64,000 nucleotides of DNA, from assembly GCF_014137865.1 (NCBI RefSeq), contig NZ_JACGWU010000001.1, positions 124,001 through 188,000 on the forward strand. Direction: 5' to 3'. The notes under the pieces are model-generated. The model was not told the DNA's origin and made no database searches. It worked only from the letters and a program-made list of their open reading frames with translations. A program made the translations under genes and the position numbers. The stretch is from Alpinimonas psychrophila. Its GTDB lineage: Bacteria; Actinomycetota; Actinomycetes; Actinomycetales; Microbacteriaceae. Below are positions 18,240-25,825 of this stretch, in pieces; the first letter of the stretch is position 1, and each line of letters starts with the position of its first letter.

Positions 18240-19667
18240 ATGGCTGACAAAAACCTCGCCATCATCGTTTTGGCGGCAGGCCAAGGCACCCGCATGAAAA
18301 GCGCGACGCCTAAGTTGTTGCACAAATTAGGCGGCGTTTCCGTCGTCAGTCATGTCTTAGCCACGGCCAAGCAGCTCGAGGCGGCTCACGTCGTCACGGT
18401 GGTTCGCCACGAACGCGACGCGCTCGTCGAGGTCATCGAAGTGGACCTTCCCTCCAGCATCATCGTCGACCAAGACGATATTCCGGGCACGGGTCGCGCG
18501 GTCGAATTAGCCATTGCCGCTCTCCCCGCTGGTTTCGACGGGGATATTCTGGTGGTCAATGGCGATGTCCCCCTGCTCGATGCCGATACGTTGAGGCGTC
18601 TTGTTTCCGCTCACCGCGAAGATGAGACCGCGGCCACAATTCTTTCCACCACCCTGGATGACGCCGATGGGTACGGTCGCATCATTCGTGCAGCGGATGG
18701 TCGGCTCGACCGCATCGTCGAACACAAAGATGCCTCGCCGGAAGAGCGCGACGTTCGCGAGATCAACGCCGGCATCTATGTTTTCTCGTTGGCCCCGCTG
18801 AAGCAGCAGCTCGCAAACCTCACCTTAGAGAACTCGCAGGGTGAGAAGTACATCACCGATGTGATTGGCCTCTTGCGGGCATCCGGTGCTCCCGTGGCCG
18901 CCGTGGAACTCACCGAGTCTTGGAAGGTTGAGGGCATTAACGACCGCGCTCAGCTGGCACGCGCCGCTTCATTGCTCAACGGCCTGATCGTTCGCGGATG
19001 GCAACTAGCCGGCGTCACGATTATCGATCCTGCGACCACCTGGATTGACCTGCAGGTGCAACTGGCCCCCGATGTCGAAATCAAGCCGGGCACCCAACTT
19101 CTCGGCGCCACTGTCGTCGAAACCGGCGCCATCATCGGCCCCGATACGACGCTTGTCGATACCGAAGTGGGAGAGAACGCGGTCGTGAAACGAACGGATG
19201 CGACGCTCGCCGTCATCGGCGCCCGTGCCAGTGTAGGTCCTTTCGCCTACCTTCGCCCCGGAACCTACCTCGACGCTGACGGCAAGATCGGCACGTTCGT
19301 CGAGACGAAGAACGCTCGCATCGGTGTGGGAAGCAAAGTGCCGCACCTCTCTTATGTCGGCGATGCCACCATCGGTGAGGGCACCAATATCGGTGCTGGA
19401 ACCATTTTTGCCAACTATGACGGCGTGACGAAAAATCATTCCGTCATTGGATCTCACGTTCGAACGGGATCGCATAACGTGTTTGTCGCGCCGATTAGAA
19501 TTGGTGATGGCGCATACTCCGGAGCCGGCACCATCGTTCGCAAAGATGTCCCCGCCGGTTCGTTGGCTATTTCCGTTGCTCCACAACGCAACATGGATGG
19601 TTGGGTCGTCACCAACCGTTCCGGTTCTGCCGCTGCAATAGCTGCCGAACGCTCCGACGATAAATAG
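18240..19667 (+). CDS. glmU: Bifunctional N-acetylglucosamine-1-phosphate uridyltransferase / glucosamine-1-phosphate acetyltransferase
   Basis: 475 residues. It makes UDP-GlcNAc for peptidoglycan. The N-terminal pyrophosphorylase domain (about 1-230) has LAAGQGTRMKSATPKLLHKLGG, DDIPGTGRAVELA and VNGDVPLLD. The C-terminal half (about 250-450) is a left-handed beta-helix of hexapeptide repeats ending in the acetyl-CoA site, with NARIGVGSKVPHLSYVGDATIGEGTNIGAGTIFANYDG. AAGGGA precedes the ATG. It forms a pair with prs, 30 bases downstream, as in many Gram-positive genomes. Confidence 0.97.
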   Translation: MADKNLAIIVLAAGQGTRMKSATPKLLHKLGGVSVVSHVLATAKQLEAAHVVTVVRHERDALVEVIEVDLPSSIIVDQDDIPGTGRAVELAIAALPAGFDGDILVVNGDVPLLDADTLRRLVSAHREDETAATILSTTLDDADGYGRIIRAADGRLDRIVEHKDASPEERDVREINAGIYVFSLAPLKQQLANLTLENSQGEKYITDVIGLLRASGAPVAAVELTESWKVEGINDRAQLARAASLLNGLIVRGWQLAGVTIIDPATTWIDLQVQLAPDVEIKPGTQLLGATVVETGAIIGPDTTLVDTEVGENAVVKRTDATLAVIGARASVGPFAYLRPGTYLDADGKIGTFVETKNARIGVGSKVPHLSYVGDATIGEGTNIGAGTIFANYDGVTKNHSVIGSHVRTGSHNVFVAPIRIGDGAYSGAGTIVRKDVPAGSLAISVAPQRNMDGWVVTNRSGSAAAIAAERSDDK

Positions 19668-19697
19668 CGCAAGCGTTTCACAAGCCAAAGGGGCACC

Positions 19698-20675
19698 GTG
19701 ACCGAAATAGTCGTTCAGAACAAGAAGAAACTCGTTCTGGTAACCGGTCGGGCATATCCTGAACTTGCGGAGCAAGTCGCCTTCGAACTCGGTTGCGAGG
19801 TCTCGACGACAGACTTGCGAACCTTCGCCAATGGCGAGATTTACGCTCGTTATGACGAAAGTGTTCGTGGGGCCGATGCCTTCGTGCTTCAGTCGCACAG
19901 CACCCCCATCAACGAGTGGCTCATGGAACAACTCATCATGGTGGATGCCCTCAAGCGCGCCTCCTGCAAGCGCATCACCGTCGTGGCGCCGTTCTACCCC
20001 TACGCCCGTCAAGACAAGAAGGGCCGTGGTCGCGAGCCCATCTCCGCTCGCCTTGTTGCCGACCTTTTCAAGGCTGCCGGCGCCGACCGCATCATGAGCA
20101 TCGATCTGCACGCGGCTCAGATTCAAGGTTTTTTCGACGGCCCGGTTGATCACCTCTTCGCAATGCCAGTGTTGCTCGAGCACTTCCGCGCTCAGCTCGA
20201 CCCCGCAACCCTCACTGTGGTCTCACCCGACATGGGCCGCGTGCGCGTGGCGGACATTTGGAGCGAGAAGCTCGGCTGCCCACTGGCCATTATCCACAAA
20301 CGTCGTGACCCCAAGGTGCATAACCAAGTCACGGTCCACGAGATCGTCGGTCAAGTTGAGGGCCGCGTGTGCCTCATTGTTGATGACCTCATTGACACGG
20401 GACGCACCATTGTGAAGGCCGCCGAAGCCCTCAAGGCTGCCGGTGCCATCGGCGTTGTTGTAGCCGCCACGCATGCTGTCTTCTCGGACCCCGCTGTCGA
20501 ACTTCTTCAATCTGAATTCATCGACCAGGTTGTCGTCACCGATACCTTGCCGGTGCCACCCGAGAAGCGCTTCGACACCCTCACGGTTCTTCCCATCGCC
20601 CCGCTATTGGCGCGTGCGATCCAAGAAGTCTTCGGTGACGGCTCGGTTACCTCCATGTTCGAGGGCGCCGCGTAA
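19698..20675 (+). CDS. prs: Ribose-phosphate pyrophosphokinase (PRPP synthetase)
   Basis: 325 residues, class I PRPP synthetase. It transfers pyrophosphate from ATP to ribose-5-phosphate and supplies nucleotide, histidine and tryptophan synthesis. The flexible catalytic and ATP-binding regions are in FYPYARQDKKGRGREPISARL (about 96-116), and the PRPP-binding loop is CLIVDDLIDTGRTI. The GTG start has AAAGGGG upstream. It is co-directional with glmU. It is followed by about 95 bases without a clear terminator before the vapBC promoter. Confidence 0.97.
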   Translation: MTEIVVQNKKKLVLVTGRAYPELAEQVAFELGCEVSTTDLRTFANGEIYARYDESVRGADAFVLQSHSTPINEWLMEQLIMVDALKRASCKRITVVAPFYPYARQDKKGRGREPISARLVADLFKAAGADRIMSIDLHAAQIQGFFDGPVDHLFAMPVLLEHFRAQLDPATLTVVSPDMGRVRVADIWSEKLGCPLAIIHKRRDPKVHNQVTVHEIVGQVEGRVCLIVDDLIDTGRTIVKAAEALKAAGAIGVVVAATHAVFSDPAVELLQSEFIDQVVVTDTLPVPPEKRFDTLTVLPIAPLLARAIQEVFGDGSVTSMFEGAA

Positions 20676-20770
20676 GGTTCCTTTCCTCCCCAACTCACCT
20701 GGAGTCACCCGCATCGTCGCCATCCTTCCGGCGCTGTCTTTTGCCCTAGAATTTGGCTTACGTTGAGCTA

Positions 20771-20813
20771 TGGAAATCACGCACTCTGTTGTATATACTT
20801 CTAACGTATACAA
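20771..20813 (+). promoter_or_regulatory. vapBC promoter with overlapping inverted-repeat operator
   Basis: TGGAAA (20771-20776), a 17-base spacer and TATACT (20794-20799) form a good sigma-70-type promoter. An inverted repeat TTGTATA (20789-20795) / TATACAA (20807-20813), with 11 bases between perfect 7-bp arms, covers the -10 and the start site. It ends at the Shine-Dalgarno AAGGAG. This is the expected place for VapB/VapBC autorepression. Confidence 0.55.
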
Positions 20814-20823
20814 GGAGACTCCG

Positions 20824-21069
20824 ATGGTATCCAGCAAGCTTTTTTTCAATAACACCACCCAAGCGGTTCGTCTCCCGAAGGACGTTGCGTTCCCGTCCAA
20901 TGTTGCTGAAGTGGACATCATTCTGCAGGGCGATGCCCGCATCCTGGTGCCCAAGGGCACCGGCTGGCAGTGGTGGGCACAGCATGGTCCTCGCCTACCC
21001 GAAGACTTCAACCTCCACCGTGAAGAATTTCCCCCCGAAAAAGAACCTTCCGACTGGTTCAGCAAGTGA
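20824..21069 (+). CDS. vapB: VapB-type antitoxin, AbrB/SpoVT-fold
   Basis: 81 residues. The N-terminal swapped-hairpin DNA-binding domain is plain (SSKLFFNNTTQAVRLPKDV, then VDIILQGDARILVPKG). The acidic, Trp-containing C-terminus (DFNLHREEFPPEKEPSDWF) should occupy the VapC active site. A longer frame opens at 20770, but AAGGAG lies eight bases before the ATG at 20824, and the inverted-repeat operator covers the region ahead of it. The stop overlaps the vapC GTG (GTGA), so antitoxin and toxin are co-translated. Confidence 0.92.
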   Translation: MVSSKLFFNNTTQAVRLPKDVAFPSNVAEVDIILQGDARILVPKGTGWQWWAQHGPRLPEDFNLHREEFPPEKEPSDWFSK

Positions 21070-21467
21070 GATTTCTAATTGACTCGGATGTCCTTATCGA
21101 GCTTGAACGTCATCGAGCGACATCACTGCTTGAGAGATTCATCGCCAACCAAGGACATCTTGCCGTTTCGAGTATTGGGGTCTCGGAGTTGTTTTACGGC
21201 GTTGCTCGATCGCGCTGGCCGCAACAGGCAGAGGCCTCACTGGAAGCATTACTGACCAATCTCTCGGTGCTGAATTTTGACCGAAAGGATGCCGAGCATG
21301 CCGCCGACATCCGTGCGGGGTTGCACAAAGCGGGCACTCCGATTGGAACTCATGACATTCTCATTGCGGCGCAGGCGCGCGCGCGGGCCCTCGTTCTCGC
21401 CACATCAAATACCAGAGAGTTCGACCGTGTGCCCGGGCTGAGAACAGAGAATTGGTTAACAAACTAA
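21066..21467 (+). CDS. vapC: VapC-type PIN-domain toxin ribonuclease
   Basis: 133 residues with a full PIN domain: first strand FLIDSDVLIEL (D6), helix with SELFYG (E41), GTHDILIAAQA (D97) and the last strand TSNTREFDRVPGL (D120). These four acidic positions would bind Mg2+ and cut RNA, typically tRNA or 23S rRNA in known VapCs. The domain is intact, so the module may be active. The GTG start overlaps vapB by four bases. It converges on the sugar kinase gene across 51 bases. Confidence 0.93.
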   Translation: MRFLIDSDVLIELERHRATSLLERFIANQGHLAVSSIGVSELFYGVARSRWPQQAEASLEALLTNLSVLNFDRKDAEHAADIRAGLHKAGTPIGTHDILIAAQARARALVLATSNTREFDRVPGLRTENWLTN

Positions 21468-21518
21468 TGGGTCCGCCTGTGCAGAGGTGATGAACTCACA
21501 AGCCGCTGCCATCGATTT

Positions 21519-22481
21519 CTAGGCCAGTTCGAGTTCTGCCAATGTGGGGGGATTGCATCCCGCGCGTGAGCACGTGATGGCGCCGACGCGAGCGGCCAGC
21601 GTGAGGAGCTCGCGCCACTGGTCGACGGAAACCGCTGCCAGGAGCGCGTCGGCATTGCGCCCCAGAGCACCGCGTTGCTGCAGACCATAGAGTGTTGCCC
21701 CGAGGAACGAGTCGCCGGCACCGACGGTATCGACAAGTGCGATGACCGGAGCCGAGACACTGACGGTCTCACCCAGCGGCGTGAAAAGAGTTGCCCCATC
21801 GGCGCCGCGGGTCATAATGACATAGTGGCCGTCGGCCGCCCAGACTGCCGCAGTTTCGTCCAGCGTGTGCTCGGGAAACAGCCACGCGAGGTCATCGTCA
21901 CTGGCCTTGACGACGTGGGCAAGGCGGATTTGGCGGTCAACGCGCAGACGTTCAGTATGACGGTCAAACCCGAGGCCCGGGCGGATGTTGAGGTCAATCA
22001 CGACGGTTGAGCTCTGCGAGGAATGCAGGCTGGCCGCGAGGTGTTCGATCACGGTGGCTCCAGGGTCGATCGCGGTCGCGAGAGACCCGATAACGATCGC
22101 ACACGGAGGGGTAACCTTGAGGTTTTCGAAAGCCCCCAGTGTCCACCCCCAGTCAGCGGTCCCCTTGACGTAGAAGCTGTAGGTTGCTTTGCCGTTCTCA
22201 TCGAGAACAGCGACCGCCAAAGTGGTCGGATCGGCCGTTCGTTCGACGAGAGAAAGGTCTATGGTCTCAGTGGCGAGCCAGGCGTGAAGTTGCTCACCAA
22301 AGCCATCCGTGCTCATCCGACCGGCAAAGTTCACGTGCGCGCCGAGACGAGCCAAGGCAATGGAAGCGTTTGCCGGTGCGCCACCTGGCTTGGCTTGGTA
22401 GCTGCCATCGGTCTGTTGGATGAGGTCGATCAGCGCCTCGCCAATGACGACTATGCGGTCATCGACTATGAGGCCACCCAT
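21519..22481 (-). CDS. PfkB-family carbohydrate kinase (fructokinase-like)
   Basis: 320 residues. The ribokinase/PfkB fold is shown by the N-terminal GEALIDLIQ and PGGAPANASIALARLG (PfkB signature 1) and by the C-terminal DTVGAGDSFLGATLYG, which contains the catalytic Asp of the GAGD motif. FAGRMSTDGFGEQLHAWL and the overall pattern resemble fructokinases, but sugar specificity is not decided by sequence alone. Its ATG overlaps the gnd stop by one base (TAATG), so gnd and the kinase form an operon with gnd first. This suggests a link to pentose-phosphate or gluconate metabolism. Confidence 0.9.
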   Translation of the reverse strand: MGGLIVDDRIVVIGEALIDLIQQTDGSYQAKPGGAPANASIALARLGAHVNFAGRMSTDGFGEQLHAWLATETIDLSLVERTADPTTLAVAVLDENGKATYSFYVKGTADWGWTLGAFENLKVTPPCAIVIGSLATAIDPGATVIEHLAASLHSSQSSTVVIDLNIRPGLGFDRHTERLRVDRQIRLAHVVKASDDDLAWLFPEHTLDETAAVWAADGHYVIMTRGADGATLFTPLGETVSVSAPVIALVDTVGAGDSFLGATLYGLQQRGALGRNADALLAAVSVDQWRELLTLAARVGAITCSRAGCNPPTLAELELA

Positions 22482-23935
22482 TAGTGCGTGCTGGGCACTG
22501 CGTCGATTTCGGTGCGGTCACCCGACCACAGGGTGTGGAAGATGCCAGGCATGTCGCTGCGCTTGTAGGTGTGGGCTCCGAAGAAGTCGCGTTGCCCTTG
22601 AACAACGGCGGCAGGAAGGCGCGGTGCGCGGAGGCCGTCGTAGTACGACAGTGACGAGCCGAAGGCGGGTACAGGAATTCCGGCGAGGGCCGAGTGTGCC
22701 ACGACGGTACGCCACGAGGCGAGCGAGCGTGAAACTGCCTCAGTGAAGTATGTGTCGTGCAGCAAACTCAGGAGGTTCGCGTCGGTCGCGTAGGCATCGG
22801 CTATGCGATTCAGGAACTGGGCGCGAATGATGCAGCCCCCGCGCCAAATCTTGGACACGGCACCCAAGTCGATCGTCCAGTTGTACTGTTTGGCACCGGC
22901 ACGAATGGCGTCGAATCCCTGGGCATACGCGACGATTTTCGAGGCGTACAAGGCGCGGCGAACATCCTCAACAAATGCTTCTTTGTCGGTGATATTCCAC
23001 AAGGTGGCGTCGGCGGGAAGTGTGTGCGATCCGGCGCGCTGGGCGGTCTGCGACGAGAGCGAACGAGCAAATACGGCTTCGGCAATGCCCGAAACGGGAA
23101 CCCCGAGGTCGAGAGCGGTCTGAACGGTCCACACGCCGGTGCCCTTGGAGCCAGCTTCATCGAGAATGACATCCACCAGGGGCTTGCCCGTCTTCGCATC
23201 AACCTGCTTGAGAATTTCAGCGGTAATTTCGATGAGGTAGGACTCGAGCTCACCCGTGTTCCACTGCGTAAAGATGTCGGCAATCTCCGCGGGGGAGAAG
23301 CGGCCTGCCTGCCGGAGGATGTCGTAGGCCTCGGCGATGAGCTGCATGTCGGCGTACTCAATGCCGTTGTGAATCATTTTCACGAAGTGACCAGCACCGT
23401 CGGTGCCCACGTGAGTGACGCACGGCTCGCCCTCGGCGATGGCAGCTATAGACGCAAGGATGGGGCCGAGCGTCTTGTACGACTCGACCGAACCGCCGGG
23501 CATGATGCTGGGGCCTTTGAGAGCACCTTCTTCACCGCCGGAGATTCCCGCACCAACAAAGTGGATGCCGTTTGCGCTGAGGGCCTTTTCACGACGGATG
23601 GTGTCGGTAAACAACGCGTTTCCGCCATCCACGATGATGTCGCCCGGTTCAAAGCGCGCAGCGAGTTCATTGATCACGGCATCGGTGCCGGCGCCGGCTT
23701 GCACCATGATGAGGGCCGTGCGGGGTGTGGTGAGCGAGGCGACAAAGTCATCAATCGATTCACTGCCAACAAATTTAGCCTCAGGATGCTCTTCGAGGAG
23801 AAGGGCGGTGCGGGCAAACGTGCGGTTATAGACAGCAACGCGGTTGCCCTCGCGGCTGGCCAAGTTTCGCGCTAAGTTCGAACCCATGACGGCCAGGCCA
23901 ACAACACCAATGTTTGCAACGGCAGCAACGCTCAC
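22481..23935 (-). CDS. gnd: 6-phosphogluconate dehydrogenase, decarboxylating
   Basis: 484 residues, the long tetra-domain form. It oxidises 6-phosphogluconate to ribulose-5-phosphate and CO2, producing NADPH. The N-terminal Rossmann motif is GVVGLAVMGSNLARNLASR and the active-site signature is GTDGAGHFVKMIHNGIEYAD (catalytic Lys and Asn), with ISGGEEGALKGPSIMPGG before it. The frame is open to 23965, but GAGGAG lies six bases before the GTG at 23935, and homologues start there. Ribulose-5-phosphate from this step leads to the substrate of Prs, encoded 2 kb away. Confidence 0.96.
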   Translation of the reverse strand: MSVAAVANIGVVGLAVMGSNLARNLASREGNRVAVYNRTFARTALLLEEHPEAKFVGSESIDDFVASLTTPRTALIMVQAGAGTDAVINELAARFEPGDIIVDGGNALFTDTIRREKALSANGIHFVGAGISGGEEGALKGPSIMPGGSVESYKTLGPILASIAAIAEGEPCVTHVGTDGAGHFVKMIHNGIEYADMQLIAEAYDILRQAGRFSPAEIADIFTQWNTGELESYLIEITAEILKQVDAKTGKPLVDVILDEAGSKGTGVWTVQTALDLGVPVSGIAEAVFARSLSSQTAQRAGSHTLPADATLWNITDKEAFVEDVRRALYASKIVAYAQGFDAIRAGAKQYNWTIDLGAVSKIWRGGCIIRAQFLNRIADAYATDANLLSLLHDTYFTEAVSRSLASWRTVVAHSALAGIPVPAFGSSLSYYDGLRAPRLPAAVVQGQRDFFGAHTYKRSDMPGIFHTLWSGDRTEIDAVPSTH

Positions 23936-23994
23936 GTAAATCTCCTCAAAAGCAGTCTCTAACACGGGAGTTTTCCCTTGTTAAGCGTAGCGTT

Positions 23995-24023
23995 TTGCCG
24001 GCCGCATCTAGAGCGGGTAGGCT
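23995..24023 (+). promoter_or_regulatory. Candidate rplY promoter in the gnd-rplY intergenic region
   Basis: TTGCCG (23995-24000), a 17-base spacer and TAGGCT (24018-24023) make a good actinobacterial housekeeping promoter directed at rplY. It would give a leader of about 160 bases. The rest of the 253-base gap between gnd and rplY shows no gene. Confidence 0.5.
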
Positions 24024-24188
24024 GAGAGTCGAACTTCGGCGAGGGATGCCCGTTGAATCGCAGTTAGTTGCGGTGAGCATCCGTAATCGACGCGGTGGAA
24101 TGTGGCTCTCGCCTTTTCCTCACGCTGACATGCGTTCGAGTTGAAAACATAATGAGGGGCTACGGCCTCGCAAGAATAGGAGGCCATC

Positions 24189-24896
24189 ATGGCTGAACTC
24201 ACCAACAAGGTACCCGCCGACGTCCGTACCGAATTTGGCAAAGGCTTCGCTCGCCGCTTGCGCGCAAAGGGCCAGATTCCTGCCGTCGTCTACGGCCACG
24301 GTGCCGAAACGGTTCACGTTTCTGTTCCTGCTCACCAAATTGGCCTTCTCCTTCGTAAGAAGAACGCCATCCTTGACCTTCAGATTAACGGCGAGAGCCA
24401 CCTGGTCCTCGTGAAGGACGTTCAGAAGGACCCCGTTCTTCAGATCATCGAACACCTTGACCTCGTTGCCATCACCAAGGGCGAAAAGGTTCTCGTTGAG
24501 GTTCCCATTCACGTTATTGGCACCGCTCAGTCCGGAACTGTTCTCGAGCACGATGTCAAGAGCGTTTCGGTTGAGGCCGAAGCAACCCACATTCCCGAGT
24601 TCATTGACGTCAGCGTCGAGGGTGCCCGCCCCGGCTACCGCGTTCTGTTGGGAGACCTCGTTCTTCCTGCCGGCACCACTCTCGTGGGCGACCCCGAGGC
24701 TGTTGTCGTTCATGTCAACGTTCCTGATGGCGCCGATTCGGCCGAGTCCGACAGTGAACTTGCTGCAGAAGAAGCCGATGACGCTGCTCACGCAGATCAC
24801 AAGGACGAGATCCACGCAGAAAAGCACGACGCTGAGAAGGCTGCCGCTCTTGCGGACGCCGAGCTCTCTGGCGCCAACGCCGCCAAATCTGAGTAA
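24189..24896 (+). CDS. rplY: 50S ribosomal protein L25/general stress protein Ctc
   Basis: 235 residues. The N-terminal 5S-rRNA-binding L25 domain (about 5-95) has FGKGFARRLRAKGQIPAVVYGHG and HLVLVKDVQKDPV. The second, TL5/Ctc-type beta domain follows (about 100-185, with LPAGTTLVGDPEAVVVHV). The last 50 residues form a low-complexity Glu/Asp/Ala tail with His and Lys. The tail is longer than in most homologues and is probably disordered. AGGAGG precedes the ATG. pth follows in the same frame after the stop codon, which is the usual rplY-pth pairing. Confidence 0.96.
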   Translation: MAELTNKVPADVRTEFGKGFARRLRAKGQIPAVVYGHGAETVHVSVPAHQIGLLLRKKNAILDLQINGESHLVLVKDVQKDPVLQIIEHLDLVAITKGEKVLVEVPIHVIGTAQSGTVLEHDVKSVSVEAEATHIPEFIDVSVEGARPGYRVLLGDLVLPAGTTLVGDPEAVVVHVNVPDGADSAESDSELAAEEADDAAHADHKDEIHAEKHDAEKAAALADAELSGANAAKSE

Positions 24897-24902
24897 TTAG
24901 CT

Positions 24903-25499
24903 CTGTCGACAAACACCTGGCTAGTAGTCGGGCTCGGTAACCCCGGGCCCGGCTATGCCAGCCATCGCCACAACGTTGGGCAGATGGCGGCTTCGCAGTT
25001 GGCCAGCGACATGAGGGCGACTTTTCGCACTCATAAGGCGAATGCCCTCGTTGCTGAGGGCTGGCTGAAGCCCGGCGGCCCCAAGGTCATTCTGGCGAAG
25101 CCCAACACATTCATGAACCTTTCGGGTGGCCCCGTTGCCGCCCTGTTCAAGTTCTATGACATCGAACCTTCGCAGCTAATCGTTTTACATGACGAGCTTG
25201 ATCTGGATTTCGACGTCGTGCGCATCAAGCATGGCGGCGGTCACGGCGGTCATAACGGCCTTCGCGACATCATCGCGGCCGGTGGCAGTCCCGACTTCAC
25301 TCGCGTGCGCATCGGTCTCGGACGCCCTCCTGGCCGCCAAGATGCCGCCGACTTCGTGCTGCAAGATTTCTCCAGGAACGAGCGCGAAATTCTGCCGCAC
25401 ATTCTCGCCCATGCAACGGATGCGGTGGAGACCATCGTCGTCGAGGGACTCACGGCCGCTCAGCAACGATTCAACTCGCCGCCGCCCGCACGGGACTAG
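24903..25499 (+). CDS. pth: Peptidyl-tRNA hydrolase with a non-canonical start (probable CTG)
   Basis: Pth recycles peptidyl-tRNA released by stalled ribosomes. The conserved N-terminus WLVVGLGNPGPGYASHRHNVG is encoded from 24918 onward. It carries Asn13 and catalytic His23 in this numbering (Asn10/His20 of E. coli), and HDELDLDFD with the catalytic Asp follows later. The frame is closed by the rplY TAA at 24894-24896. The only codons between that stop and the conserved region are TTA, GCT, CTG, TCG, ACA, AAC and ACC. The first in-frame ATG (24984) would delete Asn13 and His23. CTG at 24903 gives the N-terminus normal for relatives, so I place the start there (198 residues). The start choice is inference; the gene identity is sure. 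Confidence 0.9.
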   Translation: MSTNTWLVVGLGNPGPGYASHRHNVGQMAASQLASDMRATFRTHKANALVAEGWLKPGGPKVILAKPNTFMNLSGGPVAALFKFYDIEPSQLIVLHDELDLDFDVVRIKHGGGHGGHNGLRDIIAAGGSPDFTRVRIGLGRPPGRQDAADFVLQDFSRNEREILPHILAHATDAVETIVVEGLTAAQQRFNSPPPARD

Positions 25500-25542
25500 T
25501 CCACCGTTGAGGGCACCTGTTGCCTGAGTGTTGTGGGCCACG

Positions 25543-25642
25543 TCGAGATCACACGAAATCGGGGTTAACGTGCGAAAAAGTCGGACCACGTGCGATCTCG
25601 CCGAAGAAGTTTTCTGCCAGGTCGGATTTCGTGCGGTCTCGA
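25543..25642. repeat. Long imperfect inverted repeat in the pth-mfd intergenic region
   Basis: The gap 25500-25825 holds no convincing gene. An 18-base arm at 25543-25560 (TCGAGATCACACGAAATC) matches the reverse complement of 25625-25642 at 16 of 18 positions. A further related copy, CACGTGCGATCTCG, lies between them. The whole could form a stem with a 64-base top, or be a remnant of a small mobile repeat. The minus-strand reading 25771-25565 (68 codons) crosses it; no family was recognised, so it is not called a gene. Confidence 0.45.
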
Positions 25643-25812
25643 TGCGAAGACGGCCTTGCGCTCCGCGGGATAGATCGTGTGGCCCACAAGCAGCTGGGCA
25701 CAAAGGTATTTCCCTTGGGCGGTTACCACGCCGGGTTTCTCGAGACAGGTTTGGACGGATGAACTTTCCATGGCCGGATTTTCTCACCGACTGCCCGCGA
25801 CGACCGAGAGCG

Positions 25813-25818
25813 TAGACT
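25813..25818 (+). promoter_or_regulatory. -10 box of a probable leaderless mfd promoter
   Basis: TAGACT ends seven bases before the mfd ATG. The only purine-rich stretch, TTGGAG, is too close to act as an ordinary ribosome site, so a leaderless start is likely. Confidence 0.35.
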
Positions 25819-25825
25819 TGGAGCT

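Noticed and set aside
19005-20183. 392-codon open frame antisense to glmU/prs
   Set aside because: It spans two well-defined genes and their gap. It is an artefact of codon bias.
25565-25771. 68-codon minus-strand ORF between pth and mfd
   Set aside because: No ribosome site, no recognised domain, and it crosses the inverted repeat. Left as intergenic.
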